DNA from: Augochlora pura
Lineage: Eukaryota; Arthropoda; Insecta; Hymenoptera; Halictidae
Assembly: GCF_028453695.1 (NCBI RefSeq)
Contig: NC_135781.1
Location: 14,135,640 to 14,199,639 of the forward strand
Length of the DNA: 64,000 nucleotides
Direction of reading: 5' to 3'
Each line of letters begins with the position of its first letter. Positions within the stretch are counted from its first letter, which is position 1. This document shows positions 1 to 11,650 of this stretch, piece after piece. The notes under the pieces were generated by a model. That model was not told where the DNA came from. It saw only the letters and a program-made list of their open reading frames with translations, and did no database searches. The position numbers were made by a program, and so were the translations under genes.

Positions 1-3000
1 TGAGAAAGAAGAAGTGCTATTGTTTATTAACATATGTATTGTTTACATATCAAATTTATTGTTAGGATGATCTAGAGTTACGTTAATTTCAAGTAACTTC
101 ATAATTTATTCCAGTTATCTTTTTAACATTTTCAACTAGACGTAAGGCCAAATTTCGAAAATGTGACGTGCACCATTCTGATTCAAACGTACTTGAATAG
201 TCTCGTTGACAATTAGTTTATCGAAGATTACTCCTTCCTCAGATGGTGATGGTTAAAAATAAAACATCTCCTGAGTTTTACACTGAGAAAATACAATATT
301 GAAGATTTAAAGTAAAAATCGTTCATTTGACGCGTCACTCCTCGTTGTCGGTTAGATTATCGGAGATTCTTCCTTATCGAGTAAACATTGATTAAAAATT
401 GAACATCCGCCGCGCTCTGTGCTCAGAGGACTAGAACATTTGAAAATGAAATTAAAAATCGTAGAAGCAATCGAGAACGTTCGTTGTCTTTGAGATAAAT
501 AACGAACGCGTCAGAAAATAGAAACATATCCCGCCTAGTATCAGCCACTGAGTTTGTCACAAAGGAAAATGTAGACGAATAGAGGATTACTGATCCGAGA
601 AACTGTAACCGCGATACTTTTCAAGGATGGCAGATAATGCGGCAAATAGACTGTCCACGGTGGATAGTCGATAAGATTGATTATCTGATTATCATGCAAT
701 CGACCTCGCATGGTGCTTCGATCTTTGTCCGCTCCTCTTTCCCACGAAACTTCCAGGAATTGTACAAGTTGCGGACGTAGGGCAGCGGAAGGGGGGGGGG
801 GGGCGACTAACATCGTGATACGTGTTTCGAAGCTCGCGAAAGTCGTTTTCCCCGGTCCCGAAACGCAGTTTTTCAAACTTCGAGATATATTGGGCGAATC
901 GTTTGACATGTTTGTCTACGATTTCTGCCCGAAGTTAAAAGTAGTATCCGAACAACTCTCTGGCTTCTATCGAAATCATCGGAGTTCATTCGACAGATTC
1001 TACTATCGACGGGGAAAACTTTAATTCTGTCTCTTTGTAAAACGTACGGTAGCGAACGAGTTCGAGCGTACTGCAAATAAAAAGACCGGTCGATCGTTCC
1101 TCAATACGGTGCGTTCGAAAGTGAAAGTACGATCGTCCAACGCTATCAGATACTATTATCTGGAATTTTAGCATGCTGATTGATCTTTATCGACTTTATA
1201 AATGACATGAAACAGCACCCGGAATCTATTTGAAAACTAAATAAGATAGATGTCTCAATTACTATAATTATTCTACTTAATAGTGAAATAACGCGTGAAA
1301 AATCATAATAAAGAGATTGCGAAGTTAAACCTGAACACCATTTTGAGTAATGATAGAGAAACATCGAATACTTACGTTTATAAATTAATATCAGAAGGTG
1401 ATCGGTAGCGATTGTTATAATCTACTTATCCCGCAAATAGAGTCAGTAATTTTCATCGACGTTAAACGTCGAGGATCCCTTTAACGAGCCGACTGTCTAC
1501 ACGCGGGCCCACTCGCCTGTCCGCGCCCGTGCTCGAAACTCTATTAAGTAAAGCACCTTTAATTACTTTACACGGCGCAACCTGTTACACATCGGTCGTG
1601 TGTTTCGATTATTTTTATAACGTGTTCATTAAACGGCTGGATTCGATTACCTTGGCCAAACCGTGCCGGCCGAATGCGAAATACAAGTCGACCGTAATTA
1701 CGATGAAACGAAACGATCTGCCGTAACTTACCGAGCGGAAAGAAACAATTTACGCAAGACGCGTATAATTGGAACAATAAGACCAGTGACCTCCTTGAAC
1801 TGTTTTTCCGACGATCTTGAATCAGCCGACTCGGAATTAAAGACCGAGCCCGATGTGTCGGGCGTGTAGACTCTGCGGAAAGGTATCAATTTTAATTTTG
1901 CAACGTGTGCAATCACGTCACGGCGGAATTCGACGAGGATAATGTTGCAGCAATCGCGGACCGAGGTTGCAAAGTCAAGCTTGAAATAAGTAGTTGTCAT
2001 CCGCTGATACGAATCTCAATTCAAATGAAACTCGGCAAAGATTCAATGCGCGCGTTCCTTCTAGACATAACTTTTGATTAATTGGACGAAATTCTGAAAG
2101 CAAGCGGCGGGTTCATATTGTAAAATACGAATGAAACTTCAGCCCAAGGCGATTAACGAATTAAACCAGTAGCGCTGGAAAATCAATTCTCCATTTAATC
2201 GGATAAGAGAGAGAATCAAAGTGACGAAGTTGGAACCAAGAAACTCCTCGCCGCTTTCACGAGCCCATTACTTTTCCTCAAAGCGTAACTTGCTCACCAT
2301 ATTCCCCCGTAATTTGCGCGTTCACGACGTGCTTATTTTCAATTAATATACTGCACGCATTACGCGGCACCGTTTCCATTCATTATCCAATCACGGACAC
2401 GAAACGAGCGCGCTGAACAACAAGGAATAACCTGTCGTCGCTTGTATCCCATTCACCGGCATTATTAATGCCGTATATCGTACCCTGGACATAGTGCCGC
2501 GTCGTAATACCCATTCCAAAGTGTCGCCTTGCCAAATTTTTATTCTGGTTACATCCATCAGCGGAAAAGTGACTATTTTTTTCTGTCGAATACTGTACAA
2601 AACTTTCGCGATCTACAACAATACAGCTGTACGTTTTTCTGAAAACTATATATGATTGCTACACATACAAATTGAATCATTTTTTAACGGCGATTTTCAA
2701 ATGATTCTTAAGAGAATTTCAACTTTTGTTTATGATACTATTTAATAAAATCTTTTTTGCCTTACTTGCCTCTCAATCTCTAGTATTGCAAGTTTAAATT
2801 TAATATGACTATAAAATGGAAAAGTTCAACCAGCATTTTGTACACTTAAATTAAACACTTGGATTTTTATACCGATTTTTGCAACAAATAAATGAAGTTA
2901 AGATTTATCTATTCTCATACACAAGTAAGATACAAACACATCTAGATTAACACACTCATACTGGAATTTAAAATGGTGTTATTTTAAACTTCACTTAATT

Positions 3001-3209
3001 TCAGCGAAACAAAAGAGTTGGTTGCAAAAGTGCCGATAAAAATCATAAAAGACGAATTTATTACTTGCTCTTTAAAATAATTAGTGACACGAGCAATCCA
3101 ATAACAGCGATTAGACTGAAGATTTCATGACAAAAATTAATAGAATTATACATGTATTATACATATTAGGAATGGCAAGGAGAAGGTAAGGTGCCAGAGG
3201 TAATAACTT
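1..3209. other. Gene-free AT-rich stretch
   Basis: I see no recognisable gene in this stretch. Open frames reach about 120 codons (541-909, minus) but show no domain, no codon pattern and no splice context. A run of 13 G lies at 791-803 and is the only simple-sequence feature. A TTAACAC motif at 2947 resembles the start of the TTAA-bounded elements described further along, but I find no matching opposite end, so it is not called. Confidence 0.5.
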
Positions 3210-3460
3210 TTAACCTCTTGCACTATTGCTCCTTGCATGCTATAACGATTAGCACTTATTCGTACTCAATAATTTTCCTAATAGGACCAGACAATTTTTG
3301 TTTCCTGTATTATCTTTATTTACCTTTGTTTCTATACTCTAGTAACGGAAAAATTTATTTTTATTTCGATATCAAAAAAATTAATAATATTCATGTTCAG
3401 TAAATCTTACATAAAATCTTCACCATTAGTCTGACTCGTTATTATAGTGCAAGGAGTTAA
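3210..3460 (-). mobile_element. TTAA-bounded MITE, family A, copy 1
   Basis: This 251-bp element starts and ends with TTAA, at 3210-3213 and 3457-3460. Its terminal inverted repeats read TTAACCTCTTGCACTAT on the left and, reverse-complemented, TTAACTCCTTGCACTATAAT on the right. The right end carries the family A subterminal motif (most of ACGAGTCAGACTCGT), so this copy is in the reverse orientation relative to the copies at 30329 and 61056. TTAA flanks with CCC-type termini are the hallmark of piggyBac-superfamily insertion, and the length is too short to encode a transposase. A 70-codon open frame lying almost wholly inside it is not a gene. Confidence 0.8.
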
Positions 3461-4070
3461 ATGCACTTAAAATAAAAGCAATGAACTATAATACTGACAG
3501 CAGGATCTGTCAGACACGATGCCCACAGTTAAGAGTTAATCGCAACACCGCAATGTCGAATTCTTGTCATAATTTGATGACTGCGAAGAGTACCGGTGTC
3601 CATTTGCGTGCGATGGAACGTGAAGGGGATTAAACCGAGAAAAACGTCTGGCGCGATCACGTCGGTCCCACGCACCGGAGCGTTCACGTCGAAGCGCTGC
3701 GGCTGACCGTAAAAATCAGCAGCGTGGAGCAGGTGTCAGGATCTCCATCAGCGTAGAAATCAACACCGGCGGACTGTCGGATCGATTTAATCGGCGGCGG
3801 TCGGTGGCCGAAGGGCGTGTCGATAAGCACCGTCGGACATCGTTATTAAGCGCATATAAATTAGCACATAAATTGTCTCGCGGCCGACGCGACAGTCCGC
3901 GAGCTAGCGAGACGGGTCTCGCTAACTCATCACCGGCTACCGGCTGGCTCTCACACTCGTCGTTGCAGCGTGCAGCATGTAGGGTGCGTCGCACTACAAC
4001 CACCTACGCGTGCACGCGTCAGTGTTGACTTAGCTTCCCTTTCTGTCCCAGCCAGTTTTCGGCTTCCTAG

Positions 4071-4106
4071 CGAGGCGAGGCGAGGCGAGGCGAAGCGAGG
4101 CGAGCA
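4071..4106. repeat. CGAGG pentamer tandem repeat
   Basis: About seven head-to-tail copies of CGAGG, one altered to CGAAG, lie in the CpG-rich block. The array is short and is probably a slippage product. Confidence 0.85.
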
Positions 4107-4391
4107 GCGTGTCTCTGTCCTCCGACAGGGCTCGTTCTGGGCTCTGCATAATCCGGAGAGCTAGCTACTATCCTGCACCGACCGATAGCGCCGGCGTTTC
4201 GAGCCACCCTCGAAATACACGGTGCGCCACCCCCAACCTTCCTCATCCCTCTCTCGGCGGTCTGAATGCTGGATAGGAGCTACACAATGCCAGCCGCCCA
4301 CGTACACGCACACACGGCCGCCTCATCAAGCCACAATGGCCGCCATTACCGATGCAACGATTTACCCCCTCTCGCCCGCGCCCCGACCGAA

Positions 4392-4431
4392 CCCCCCCCC
4401 CCGCCGTACCCCCGTCCCCCCCCCCCCCCCC
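4392..4431. repeat. Poly-C tracts (G-quadruplex-capable on minus strand)
   Basis: Runs of 11, 5 and 16 C lie at 4392-4402, 4409-4413 and 4416-4431, separated by a few bases. On the minus strand these are closely spaced G runs that fit the usual G-quadruplex pattern. Homopolymer lengths in an assembly are error-prone. Confidence 0.8.
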
Positions 4432-4640
4432 TGTCTTTCCGACTGCGTTGCACTCCTTCCCACGTGGATCCTCATCGTCTTGAGACGCATCGCGCCTATT
4501 GTCCTGTTCCCTGGCGTGACCAATAGACCTAAGAAAAACTAACCGACATCCAGCGCGACTTGGCACCGTGAATTTGGGACAGAGGCACTAGGCTGGAAAC
4601 AACGGCCCTGTCGAGCTGGCTAGGCCTACTTGGGTCGATT

Positions 4641-7600
4641 TTATTTTAGTGTCCATGATATCGATGTGTACTGATGTCTGTATGGTTTCCTACTGTTTCC
4701 ATTTTCAGTAAACGTTCTTTTAGACGAATGAGTTTAGACGAAGATTCAGGCTACTATTTAATTAGACGCCCAAACTAAACTTTAACGGGAAGAGACATTT
4801 TTGATTGGTTCGAACATTATTTGAAATTATTCGGATCAATATAAAACGAGCGAATAACTTGGTTTCATTCGCCTCTATTGACGTAGCAGATATCGTACAT
4901 CATGCATGGACATTAAAAGTCTGAATGCATTTCCGGACGTAAATATTTACAATTACTGTATCATTTAGTACCGAAAATTCCTGTTCACTCCTCATTGAAT
5001 CGCGGAGCAGAATAAACAATTGCATACGAATCGCGTATTCGAGCAGACCTATTTGTGTAATCTTGGAAGACCCAGTTTGAAACGTTATATCAACAGTGTT
5101 CAGAAAATAGAGAGGCACGCTCGAATGAATCCGGCGCTCGCGGAACGGAGATCGGCGCATGGAAAAAAGCAGCAAAGAAAATAAAGGTAAAAATAATATT
5201 GAAAATACGGTTGCAGGACGGCAGCGCAACGCATGCACCTGGTATTTTCCGGTGTTGAGGCCGACTAGCGAACGGCGGCGTGCGTCGGCCCAATAAGAGC
5301 CGGATATTCGTGAAAACACCGCGGAAATAAATCGTGCGCGCGGAAGCGGAGTCTCTCCTGCCTCCGTTCGAAAGTGCAGAGAGGGTCATCCGAAAGTTAT
5401 ATGTAATAAGTTCCTTCCTAACGTGCGGAACCGCGAGTGTAGAACGGTTCGAGAGGGAAAATTATAGCCTACAGAAAGGGACTCGGGTCGTTCCCCTCCG
5501 TTGGGAGCCGAAAATCCACAGGACCGTGGGGTTCGTGTTCCGAGTCACGAAGCTCGATAGTGGCCGTAAAGCTCGAGGAGCGGAGGCGCGGCATGGATAC
5601 GACAGCGAATATCGCCGACATCGACATAGGACACGGGGAGGAACTCGTTGCACTTCTATACGGGAGAGCTGAACCTTATTCGGTCTGCAACCGAGTGCGC
5701 TGCCAGGGAGACCAAGTTTGACAGTAAACCGAGCCGATATGAGCGCGAGAAGAAAGAACTTCTCGCGAAGAAACGGGGGTAAGGATGGGACGCGGCGCAT
5801 AGAAATTCCTAATTGAGAATTTATCGAACGCGCATTAAAAACATTGATCAATTGGAAAACGATGGTTGCATCGTTCTTGGAATACTGTTAATAAAAGAAG
5901 GCAAAATTGAAGGAAAATTCTGAATAGGAAATTGCCGATGCAATGTTTTCTTTCTCTGTTTTCTTATAAAACAGCTCAGAGTGGAAACTGTTTGATCCAA
6001 AATTGCAGTCGAAGAAGAAACAAGAAACAAACATTTCTAAGTTCTAAGGAACTTTTATTAAATTGGAACAGACGTTTTTGAAATTAATAATCATCTAAAA
6101 AATAACAATTTGTATAATGATGTTGTGTAGAAAAACACCTGTCCGATCCTGTAACTCAAGAGGTTCGAATTGCTGCTGCATTTAGAAAATTCTGGTCCAG
6201 TCATTTTGTAAAAAGTAACTAAATGAAAAATACGAAAATATTCCTTAACACATGGAAAGTGCAGTTAATGATGCACAAAATGGTTACGAATAAACTACGG
6301 ATTTGTGTACAAAATAAAAGAGATTGCGATGATTGCAAAGTTATTGCAAAGTTATAATATGCCACGTACGCTAATAATTTGAATAAGTTTTAATAAGTAA
6401 ACTAACATTTTAACCATCTAATTTTGCCATAAATGCATCAAATCCTTACGGGAGAATCCACGTCACTAGAACGTCTCCCCTCTTATGCTTTAAAGAATTT
6501 AATTCTACCAAAGAAAGATATTTTAATTCATCTATTTGACAATGATTTATTTCACAAGAATAACAAGAGACCAACGGGAATGCTGAAGTCAAATTAATGT
6601 ACGAATGTCATCGGAGGATGATCGAATCTAGAAAGGGGGAAAGAAAAGTGAGGAAAGAATACCGAGGGAAGATCGATCGCGTAGATCACAAAGAGATCGC
6701 CCGCCTAACCGGGGAGCGGCGAATTAGCTGCGCAGGCTATATCAGGGAATGGGTGAAAGCGCTCGGGTGTTCGGATGGGATGAAAACTGCGTAATTCAAA
6801 AGTTACTCGCAGCCCGCTATGGATAATTATTTATCGCCTTATCAAACTTTTATAATCAAGGTGCCAGGCGGGGAAGGATGGTTAGCGTGGATCAAGGCGC
6901 GGTATAGAGGCGGCAAGGATCTATACCCGTTCGCATCGGCCAACTTTTTAACGAGTTTTTAAACGTCATAAATGATCTCAGCGCAAAGGATCCCGGAGCG
7001 ACGGGATGGAGTGGATGCGTTTCCCCTCGGTCACCCCCGGCACCCCCTTAGTTCCTCCCTCTTAACACGTGATGAATTTTTATCGGGTCGTTTCCCGCTG
7101 GTTTACGTTTCGCGAGACGTCGATAAGTCGCGCGACCGCCGTTCCCCGCGGGCTAAAGAATCGAATCTCTTCGTTCGCCTCGTGGTCGTTCCACCACCCG
7201 GTCGTTCTACGTGCGAGCCCGCCGAACGAGAATTATCGAACGCGGCGGGTACGTGACTCCTTCGAAATCGTAACAGGACACCTGCGCACCGCGCGAGCGG
7301 TATTAAACACTGAAACCAAGAACCAAATCAGCGGGAAAAGGGAAGAACGGCGGTGGGAGCGAGGAGAAGCGAGGACGAGGAACCGCATGAATCGAGGGAA
7401 TAAGAGCGAAGAAGAGGGAGAAAGCGCGTTAAATAAGAGAATTAATCCGCCGGTTGCCGAGCGGTGCAGCTTTTAGACGGTTTAATTGATGTTAAACTGC
7501 ATTCCCCGCAGCCTCGCGGCACCATAAAATTTCTCCGGACGGACGTATGAACCGTTCGCTGTTTTGTTCGCGTTTCACGGTATAATTTCGCGACCTGCCG

Positions 7601-9021
7601 ACCGCAGATCCCCATAATCCGTCGCGCCCTTCGTGCTCTCGCGTGAGAGGTTCGCGCGTCCGCCCGCTCGTAAACCGAGCCTCGAATATCTGAGGCGAGA
7701 CCGCAACACGGTGTTTTCATAATTCTACCAGGCCCGAAAAACCATCGTTAGTTGGTGCAGCGAGTGGTAGCGAACCAATTCGGAGGCTCGCAACCAGCGC
7801 GCTCCGAGTCCGTTTCGACGACACGGTTCCTGGAAAAGACAGACAGCACGTTCTCGGATCGATATCGTCTTCGAATGAGGAACGATCGTCGTTACGGCTC
7901 GTCGAAGCTGTTTCGTGACCGGCCGGCCGATCGTCCGGCATGAATCATTCGATGATCCGGCCGTTGACGTTCTTGCGGCCACGGGACAGCCAATTAAAAC
8001 CAGACGGGTTTGTTATTGCCCGTCGAACAGTTCTGAAAGATTTTTCAGGAATTTATCCGGTCGTCCGAGAGCTTATTACAGTTTCGAACAGTCCAATCAG
8101 ACGGGCCTGGAAAAAGCGAGCCGATTTTTTGGTATCGGACACACGGCGACTGTTAATGGAAGAAGATTGGAGGGTCGCGTGAAACTGTTCTTTGCGACCA
8201 CGATCTGTCACGCGGACGTTTCAATTTCGTCTACACGGAAGGTATTCGATTTTGCAGGAATCGCGGAACAGCGACGCCTAATGTCTTTTCCCCGCAGCGT
8301 CATAAATTCCGGAAATGTGGGGAAAGGAGAGACAGTCGGTAAACAGTTTTTATCGTGGGACTTTACGACCCCGGCTATCGGGAAAATAATCGGTTAGCGC
8401 AAAACCATTTTCGTGCTCTGCGCGGACCGCACGTTCTAGATCGGCGGTCACAGGGAAAGTTTTGGTATAATTGGGTCACTCACTGCTGAAAATGGAATGC
8501 TATGGGATTCGTCGTCGCGATCAACCGGCTAACGATTAAGACCGTTGTCGTCGTTGGGAGCAATAATGTTACAGCTCGGTCGCGGTTACTGATTCACCGA
8601 GGATTTACGGCGAGCGCGTGACACAGTACGAAAAACGCGGAGCTTCGCCGATCTCCGGTTTAATCAACAGCATCCGAAACGGCCGAGCCTGTTTAAAACG
8701 ACGACGGGAGAATTCCCCGCGCTCTACTTAATAACTCGAAGCCAACAAATTGACTCGTTCCTTCGTGCTCAACGGTAGAGAGAAAACGGGAGCTGGATGG
8801 AGGGCATCGTACGCCAGTGGGACACTAATTGGCGTGTTTATGAAGATCGACGGATTAGTTGATTGCTTGCAGGACTGAGACAGAAGTATCCATAGCATCG
8901 TTCGATCGTTTCGATCAGCTAATTGTTACAAGTTTCTCGCGGTTCCGGTTACGCTCGTGTATCGCACGATTCTTGACGCCGTGGACAACTTTACGGATCA
9001 CTGTAAGTCTAAGATATTCGA
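4641..9021. other. No gene recognised; AT-rich then CpG-rich
   Basis: The part from 4641 to about 6590 is AT-rich and holds nothing I can name. From about 6590 to 8830 the sequence is richer in GC and CpG, and open frames lengthen accordingly (up to 160 codons at 7915-8397, plus), as expected where stop codons are rare. None of these translations contains a recognisable domain, and overlapping frames on both strands are equally long, which argues against coding. Confidence 0.45.
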
Positions 9022-9246
9022 TTAACCCCTTGCCGTACCATTTTCTTTATAATTAATATGATTAGAATTTTTTCGATCACACTAATTTCTTAGAAGAAAA
9101 AGGAATTTTATATTTCTTGTGTGCTTACATCTAGTTGAATGTTTAAGTATTGGTGACAAGAGAATAAAATTTGATTCATACCTAACAGCTTATTATTAGA
9201 AATCTCCATCACGAGTTTGACTCATTAAAGTACGGCAAGGGATTAA
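9022..9246 (-). mobile_element. TTAA-bounded MITE, family A variant
   Basis: This 225-bp element has TTAA at 9022-9025 and 9243-9246. The terminal repeats are TTAACCCCTTGCCGTAC and its near-complement ending in GTACGGCAAGGGATTAA. The right end contains CACGAGTTTGACTC, a diverged form of the palindrome in family A, so I place it as a variant subfamily. It abuts the next element directly: the two end motifs form TTAATTAA at 9243-9250. It is non-coding and would need a transposase supplied from elsewhere. Confidence 0.75.
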
Positions 9247-9433
9247 TTAACCCTTTGTACTCGAGTGGTGACTCTGTGGCACCACTAAAATTGTTCTACC
9301 ACGCCCCAAGATAATTTTTATGCCAACAAAGCTTAGATTTAAAAAATTGTTAAGGCTATGTCAACAGTAGTAAAATTGTTGGCAGGAGTCACAGGAATCA
9401 ATTTTGTATGCATGAAGTGCATTTTGTTACATA

Positions 9434-9718
9434 GAATGCCACCGTAGTAAAATAGTGAAGAATTATTTACTACAAAATAACATCAAGACAATGCAATGGC
9501 CCGCGAATAGTCCCGACCTTAATCCAATAGAAAATTTATGGGCAAAATTAAAGAAACTCATTCGGGAAAAAAAGCCACAAAGTAAAGATGAACTTCGACA
9601 GGCTATAAGATCATCGTGGGAAGAAATTTCACCAATAGATTGCAGAAACTTAATCACATCAATGCCACAGCGTATTAAAGCTGTTATTCGAGCACATGGT
9701 ATTGTTACAAAATATTAA
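9434..9718 (+). pseudogene. Tc1-like transposase, C-terminal fragment
   Basis: The frame reads through about 94 codons to a TAA at 9716-9718. It contains WPANSPDLNPIENLW, the signature around the last catalytic residue (the E of a DDE/DD34E triad) in Tc1 transposases, followed by a typical basic C-terminus. The start of the fragment (ECHRSKIV) resembles the region just after the second catalytic aspartate, but that aspartate is not preserved. The N-terminal helix-turn-helix domain and first two acidic residues are absent. The lack of stops suggests the insertion is fairly recent. The GTG at 9455 is only where an open frame can be opened and is not a real start. Confidence 0.9.
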
Positions 9719-9982
9719 TTGTACCTTCGATCGGAAACTTATTTCCAAGTCTTTCCCTGATCGGAAACTTTTTTCCATGCAAGATTTTGTTTTCTCTCTA
9801 TATTGTTAATGAAAATAAATGAAAGTTCGTGTTATTTTGTGGTTAATTATTTCTTATGAAACTCCTCTACATTCCTGATCGATTTAATTATACACAATAA
9901 CATTTTAATGTCCCCAAACACGACAGTTTTTCATAAAATTTTGTATCAACGTGTTTGATCGGAAACTTTTTGCCAGGGGTTG
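9434..9982 (+). mobile_element. 5'-lacking Tc1-like transposon
   Basis: The element contains the transposase C-terminus, a 3' untranslated part and one intact right end. The end reads, reverse-complemented, CAACCCCTGGCAAAAAG and is flanked by a TA target at 9983-9984, as expected for the Tc1/mariner superfamily. Three direct copies of GATCGGAAACTT lie at 9729, 9759 and 9957, the outermost in the terminal repeat; they resemble repeated transposase-binding sites. The left terminal repeat and the first two-thirds of the gene are missing, so this copy cannot move on its own. Confidence 0.85.
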
Positions 9983-10045
9983 TACTATGAACTAGAAAAA
10001 TTATTTCAGATTTACAATTAAAATAGCTTAGAGTCCCAATGGTTA

Positions 10046-11071
10046 ACATTGTACTTACTGAGCTCCAAAAATGATTGATTTATAGGAACGACGACACTAA
10101 ATTCATTTATACCATACGCCAATTTTATTACAATATCAGTTTGGTCAAGATTAAGCTCTTAAGATAATATCTTCTTAATTTGAATAATTTGAAAAGAAAG
10201 AATGAGGGATCAGTCATCTTGACCAGCGAGGTAGGTTTAATGTTAAGACTAACTGGATGATATTCTCTGCACAATCGAGTTCAAGTTCAAAGTGTACACG
10301 AATAGTTGTTAAGCTGTATATGTTTACGCAAAATAAAATTGTTCTATGTAGATTCCAAGAAACCTCTTAGATTCATTTAATTATTCTTCTGTATGAAACT
10401 TCACTTACTTATTCCTCCACGAATGCATGAAAACCATGACCTAATAGTTATTCGAATAAAATGTTGCTTTGCTTGATTGTTCAAACAACGCTCGTAGACA
10501 CTGTACCACACGGAGCTGAAAATTCTGCCATTATGCATATCGTTTCACAGAAGCATTGCATAAAGAGTCTTTCCATAGGCAAAAAACTGGTCGACTCACT
10601 CAAAGATGGGAGTGCTTTAAATTTTTCAGAAACACTTAGCGTTAATAAGAAACTATCGCGCTTCGTACATTTATGCACCCCGAAGCTCTAGCGTGCAACA
10701 GACGTCATCTGCTGGCAGGTCATACGGCAGTGAACGTGTTAGCCAGACACGTGAGGGAGAACTTTTCTTGTTCAAGCGAAAATATCTCATCGCATATGCG
10801 GGATATACACGGCTACCACTTAAATAACTGGTCAATTATTTATGATGTCCTGAATGGATTCCATAAACTGCTTTAAACGGCAATTGCACGTGGGTTCCGA
10901 CACCCCACGAGTCATTCTATACGAGACTGTAAGCGTTCCTTTTTGAGTCGAGTGATCTTCGACAACAAAATAACCAACCCTACGACAAAAATAAATTTTA
11001 TCTAAACTATGTATGGTATACAATGCCTCTTGATAGCAGAATAACCTGTTGTAAACTATGAGTGATATAGA
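10046..11071. other. No gene recognised
   Basis: This AT-rich stretch contains two consecutive plus-strand frames (10461-10691 and 10673-10876) in different phases, with no known domain and no splice signals that would join them. An imperfect hairpin with arms CGTGGG and CCCACG lies near 10890-10910. I see nothing else. Confidence 0.4.
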
Positions 11072-11107
11072 GTAGAGTGTACAGTAGAGTGTGCAGTAGA
11101 GTGTACA
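11072..11107. repeat. 12-bp tandem repeat, three copies
   Basis: GTAGAGTGTACA occurs three times head to tail (11072, 11084, 11096), the middle copy differing by one base. It lies just outside the left part of a Tc1-like remnant. Confidence 0.9.
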
Positions 11108-11650
11108 TTGATCGAACATTTTTAAATGGTTTCCTTAAAACAGTTCTAAATGACTTGAACTTTTCTGTAAATATTAAAGGTACTGTACAATGCCTGATAT
11201 ATATTTTTTAATTTTTTTATTACTTAAAGTAAGAAATATAAAAAAATTGTAGCCTTTTCAATTTTTTATCCGAAACTGTAATAAAATTTTAAAAAACATC
11301 TTTAGTACTTCTTGGCAACTTACATACATGTCAAAAATTTTATCGGTATCGATTGATCTTGACATGATGCCATAGACAATTAAAGATCGCGAAAATCACA
11401 CTTTCTAACGAGAAATTTCAACCAACATTTTTAAGCGTTTTAGTAGCTATAACTTGACCATGCGTCAATCGATTTCAATAAAATTTTCAACGACCATATG
11501 TTACCGAGACGTACCAATATATTAAAAAAAATTTCATTATAGCCTCAAACCAAAAAGTGAAAAACGATAGATTTTGTATATCTTTTCATTCCAGTTTAAA
11601 AAAAAATATACCATTTGAAAAGGGTTGAGTCATTTTTGCTGTCCACACTA
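11103..11650. mobile_element. Tc1-like non-autonomous element, left end decayed
   Basis: The right end, reverse-complemented, reads GTGTGGACAGCAAAAATGAC and is followed by a TA at 11649-11650. It matches the terminal CACTGGAGAGCAAAATTGAG at 21614. The left half (about 11120-11260) aligns with 21640-21790, sharing ACTTGA(A/G)TTTTTCTGTAAAT-like blocks. No transposase frame survives in between. The left boundary is inferred from similarity and is approximate. Confidence 0.5.

Larger units (their letters stand above)
3461..4640. other. GC-rich, CpG-dense block
   Basis: From about 3600 to 4640 the sequence becomes GC-rich and CpG-dense. A TATAAA motif occurs at 3855-3860. A CGAGG pentamer repeat follows at 4071-4106, then C homopolymers. 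An ATG in a good context (CACAATGGCC, near 4336) opens a proline-rich frame that runs through the C tracts and shows no domain. The block could be a promoter with a 5' untranslated exon, but nothing fixes a transcription start or a donor site. Confidence 0.35.
9247..10045 (+). mobile_element. TTAA MITE, family C, split by a Tc1-like insertion
   Basis: The left end reads TTAACCCTTTGTACTCGAG and is followed by a hairpin with arms GTGGTG and CACCAC (9265-9285). This matches the element at 15109. After the Tc1-like insertion the sequence from about 9985 to 10045 aligns with the right part of the 15109 copy and ends at a GGTTAA (TTAA about 10042-10045). The original element would have been about 240-250 bp. 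The left boundary of the inserted DNA is approximate, because the incoming element lacks its own left end. Confidence 0.6.

Noticed and set aside
3191..3403. 70-codon plus-strand open frame with hydrophobic residues
   Set aside because: It lies almost entirely within the MITE at 3210-3460, and its AT-rich codons make hydrophobic residues by default.
6150..6175. GGTTCGAAT resembling a tRNA T-arm
   Set aside because: No acceptor stem, D-arm or anticodon arm can be folded around it.
10461..10876. Two consecutive frames that might be one interrupted gene
   Set aside because: They are in different phases, no known protein is suggested by either, and no splice pair would join them.
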